Positions 6,078 through 7,556 of a stretch of DNA of 7,556 bases are shown in pieces. Position 1 is the stretch's first letter. Each line of letters begins with the position of its first letter. Both the position numbers and the translations under genes were made by a program. Source of the stretch: Alphaproteobacteria bacterium (lineage in GTDB: Bacteria; Pseudomonadota; Alphaproteobacteria; Rs-D84); the NCBI GenBank assembly GCA_017936185.1, contig JAGBGA010000120.1:1-7556 (forward strand). Reading direction: 5' to 3'. A model generated the notes under the pieces. That model made no database searches. It was not told where the DNA came from and saw only the letters and a list, made by a program, of their open reading frames with translations.

Positions 6078-6580
6078 TGGAATTAACCAAAGACGCCGCC
6101 GAAAAAATTATATCTGACATGGGCATGGACGACATGCCACTGATTGCGGTGCGCCCTGTACCGACCAAAGTACCTGCAAATTGGTTTCCGCGTTACAAAG
6201 AACTTTGTCGTGAATTCATGCAATCATTAACTGATTCTGTTGAAACATTGGCATTCATGAATTTATCCCAAGATGAATTTATGAACTTGCTTATGGGTCG
6301 TTCGGTACCCCAGAATATGTCCTTTCGTTTTCGCACACCATTGACATGGGGTGGCAAATTGGAAACAGATAACCTTTTCATGTGTTGGACATTTCCACAT
6401 TCCCAGTTACTTGATGAATTTATAATCAGTCAATCTGGCAATGACAAAATATGGTTACCCAACCCAACCAAAAAAGTATACCAACCAATCAGTACCAGCA
6501 TCGGTGGCGCCGGCGGCAACGCGACCGAAGACCGCCTTACAGAATTCAGTGCCGCCATGACCAGTGGTCGCGACATATAA
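6077..6580 (+). CDS. Unrecognised 167-residue soluble protein
   Basis: The start overlaps the upstream stop as TAATG, with AGGA (6065-6068) about 8 nt before it, so translation is probably coupled to the membrane protein gene. There is no signal peptide or membrane span. The N-terminal half is helical and acidic (ELTKDAAEKIISDMGMDDM; EFMQSLTDSVETLAFMNLSQDEF). The middle is richer in aromatic residues: SFRFRTPLTWGG (82-93) and LFMCWTFPHSQLLDEF (100-115). Near the C-terminus is a glycine-rich stretch IGGAGG (142-147), then an acidic, probably flexible tail. I recognise no domain and no catalytic motif. Being sandwiched between a membrane-anchored protein and a possible SUKH protein suggests it works with one or both. 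Confidence 0.8.
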   Translation: MELTKDAAEKIISDMGMDDMPLIAVRPVPTKVPANWFPRYKELCREFMQSLTDSVETLAFMNLSQDEFMNLLMGRSVPQNMSFRFRTPLTWGGKLETDNLFMCWTFPHSQLLDEFIISQSGNDKIWLPNPTKKVYQPISTSIGGAGGNATEDRLTEFSAAMTSGRDI

Positions 6581-6599
6581 ACACGCAAAGGCAAAGCGC

Positions 6600-7034
6600 A
6601 TGACATGTAATGAATTTTTAACATTAATAAAATCGCGTGGCGCAATCATTGCCCCGCCGGCGGGTTTGTCACATCTTTCGGTGGCAAACAATTCGCTTCA
6701 ACGATATCGTTGTGCAATGTTACCATTATTCATGACGGAACTTTACACGCACACTGGTGGCATCAACCTGGGCAGTGGTTACATATTTGGCCCATCAGAA
6801 ATCGCCCAAGGCATTCGCACCCCGGTTCCATCAATTATCGACATTAACGAAAAAATTTTATACATGGGCAAGAATCGTGGCAAAACAATATTTGGTCGCA
6901 ATGACTTGTTTTGGTTTTGTTTTGACGTATTTGGCACATGCTATATGCTTGATAACTTGACCCTTAACCCACTTCGCAAATATGACGACCCATATCGTGC
7001 GATGTTGGATTGTTTAATTGCAGGCAAAATGTAA
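6600..7034 (+). CDS. Possible SUKH (SMI1/KNR4)-like protein
   Basis: The frame gives 144 residues from ATG at 6600. A GTG at 6564 would extend it by 12 residues but overlaps the preceding gene, while AAAGG lies a few bases upstream of 6600. Features that suggest the SUKH fold are LPLFMTELYTHTGG (41-54), the INLGSGYIFGPSEI block (55-68), and the NDLFWFCFDVFGTCYMLD block (101-118), in the order seen in SMI1/KNR4 proteins. The end, LNPLRKYDDPYRAMLDCLI, is strikingly regular and probably conserved. SUKH proteins are best known as immunity proteins to secreted or contact-dependent toxins, and also occur as general partner-binding modules. Neither an obvious toxin nor a secretion gene is in the window, so an immunity role is not supported here. 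There is no signal peptide. Confidence 0.8.
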   Translation: MTCNEFLTLIKSRGAIIAPPAGLSHLSVANNSLQRYRCAMLPLFMTELYTHTGGINLGSGYIFGPSEIAQGIRTPVPSIIDINEKILYMGKNRGKTIFGRNDLFWFCFDVFGTCYMLDNLTLNPLRKYDDPYRAMLDCLIAGKM

Positions 7035-7039
7035 AAAAC

Positions 7040-7258
7040 ATGATGAAGAAAATATCTGTATCTTTATCCGGTCACCAGACCAGCATAACCCTTGAACCCG
7101 AATTCATAGAAGCATTACACACCTTGGCGAATCGCATGGGCAAGCCGATTGCCACCATAATAAATGAAATTGATTCATCGCGCGCAACGGACACCAACCT
7201 GTCATCGGCGGTACGCGTATGGGTATTAAATCAGATAATACTGCGCACTGCCGCATGA
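7040..7258 (+). CDS. Ribbon-helix-helix domain protein (RHH_4 type)
   Basis: The 72-residue product starts at ATG 7040 (or the adjacent ATG at 7043), 5 nt after the previous stop; a start at 7010 would overlap that gene. The strand ISVSLSGHQTSITLE (5-19), a helix FIEALHTLANRMG (22-34), a second helix starting PIATIINEIDSS (36-47), and NLSSAVRVWVLNQI (53-66) match the RHH_4-type family common in alphaproteobacteria. Known ribbon-helix-helix proteins dimerise and bind DNA through the N-terminal strand, so a small transcription regulator is the natural guess, possibly of its own operon. No obvious inverted-repeat operator was found upstream of 5073. The ribosome site is weak, so coupling to the gene before it is likely. 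Confidence 0.88.
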   Translation: MMKKISVSLSGHQTSITLEPEFIEALHTLANRMGKPIATIINEIDSSRATDTNLSSAVRVWVLNQIILRTAA

Positions 7259-7382
7259 TAAAAAACAGACTTTACCATTACTGACACTTGAACATCCATC
7301 CCATTGACAACAAGAATAAAAAAAATGTAAGCAACACAGCCCCAACGCAGTGACTTCGAACCTGACATTTAGGATTTCAGTT
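7259..7382. other. Convergent intergenic spacer
   Basis: This spacer separates the tails of two facing genes. It contains a run of eight A residues (7318-7325), which is a T-run on the minus strand, but I found no convincing stem before it. A weak CTGA/TCAG pairing at 7361-7379 followed by TTTT on the plus strand is too short to call a terminator. I see no RNA gene here. Confidence 0.5.
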
Positions 7383-7556
7383 TTAACGCATATTTGTTTT
7401 TGTATTATCGGCACCATCATCGTCTTGGTCATCAATTTCATTAATGGCCAGGTTACCAATCATACTGCCACCGGCGCCAACACCCGCGGTAATTGCCCCG
7501 GTTTTCAGATTTTTCGCCGTTTCTGCGCGTTGGGCCGCCCATGCCGCCGCATCCGC
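7383..7556 (-). CDS. C-terminal fragment of an unknown protein, 5' end outside window
   Basis: Reading in from the right edge on the minus strand, 57 codons are open and end at TAA (7385-7383). The fragment has an Ala-rich helical stretch (ADAAAWAAQRAETAKNL), a small hydrophobic Gly-rich segment (GAITAGVGAGGSMIGNLAI) that could be a membrane helix or glycine zipper, and an acidic tail (DDQDDDGAD) ending NTKTNMR. Codon use and residue make-up look genuine, and the alternative frame here that starts inside the window has an unlikely cysteine-rich composition. It faces the ribbon-helix-helix gene tail to tail. No family can be named from 57 residues. Confidence 0.65.
   Translation of the reverse strand, partial: ADAAAWAAQRAETAKNLKTGAITAGVGAGGSMIGNLAINEIDDQDDDGADNTKTNMR

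Noticed and set aside
6600..7034. SUKH-like protein as proof of a toxin-immunity pair
   Set aside because: The 167-residue neighbour shows no toxin catalytic motif and no secretion tag, and the SUKH assignment itself is uncertain.
7226..7459. Minus-strand 77-codon frame
   Set aside because: It crosses the convergent spacer and overlaps both the RHH gene and the in-frame edge gene; its composition is erratic.

Overview
The window looks like a gene-dense bacterial chromosome segment, most likely from an uncultured alphaproteobacterium. The best clue is the small ribbon-helix-helix protein at 7040-7258, whose signature (SLSGHxTSI near the N-terminus, NLSSAxRxWVL near the C-terminus) I know mainly from alphaproteobacteria. 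There are no rRNA or tRNA genes, no recognisable insertion sequence, no CRISPR array and no phage module. The lineage call is an inference.

Left part (1-3698, all minus strand). An operon reads gltX (glutamyl-tRNA synthetase) -> HlyIII/TrhA-type membrane protein -> a 131-residue cysteine-rich protein. gltX and hlyIII share an ATGA overlap, and a 10-nt gap with a strong Shine-Dalgarno leads into the third gene. About 70-100 nt beyond it lies a good sigma-70 promoter (TTGATT-N17-TATAAT, 899-871), followed by about 230 nt of strongly foldable minus-strand sequence that ends in a clean intrinsic terminator (632-657). I read this as a structured non-coding RNA or cis-regulatory leader. Only 15 nt beyond its U-tract comes the start codon of a secreted, cysteine- and tyrosine-rich protein (616 to beyond base 1). 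That protein runs off the window and lacks an in-window stop.

Centre (3699-5072). trmB (tRNA m7G46 methyltransferase, plus strand) diverges from gltX across a 46-nt gap holding back-to-back -10 elements. trmB overlaps by 11 nt, tail to tail, an unrecognised 224-residue minus-strand gene.

Right part (5073-7258, plus strand). Four tightly packed genes look like one transcription unit: a membrane protein with two N-terminal membrane segments, a long Pro/Ala linker and a C-terminal globular domain; an unrecognised 167-residue soluble protein; a 144-residue protein that may have a SUKH (SMI1/KNR4)-like fold; and the ribbon-helix-helix protein, a plausible regulator of the unit. A minus-strand gene enters from the right edge and contributes only its C-terminus (7383-7556).

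The two most interesting items are the putative pseudoknotted RNA at 632-864 and the four-gene cluster of unknown function at 5073-7258. The synthetase is also notable: its N-terminal extension and several blocks resemble clostridial-type GltX more than the usual alphaproteobacterial enzymes, by memory of the family only.
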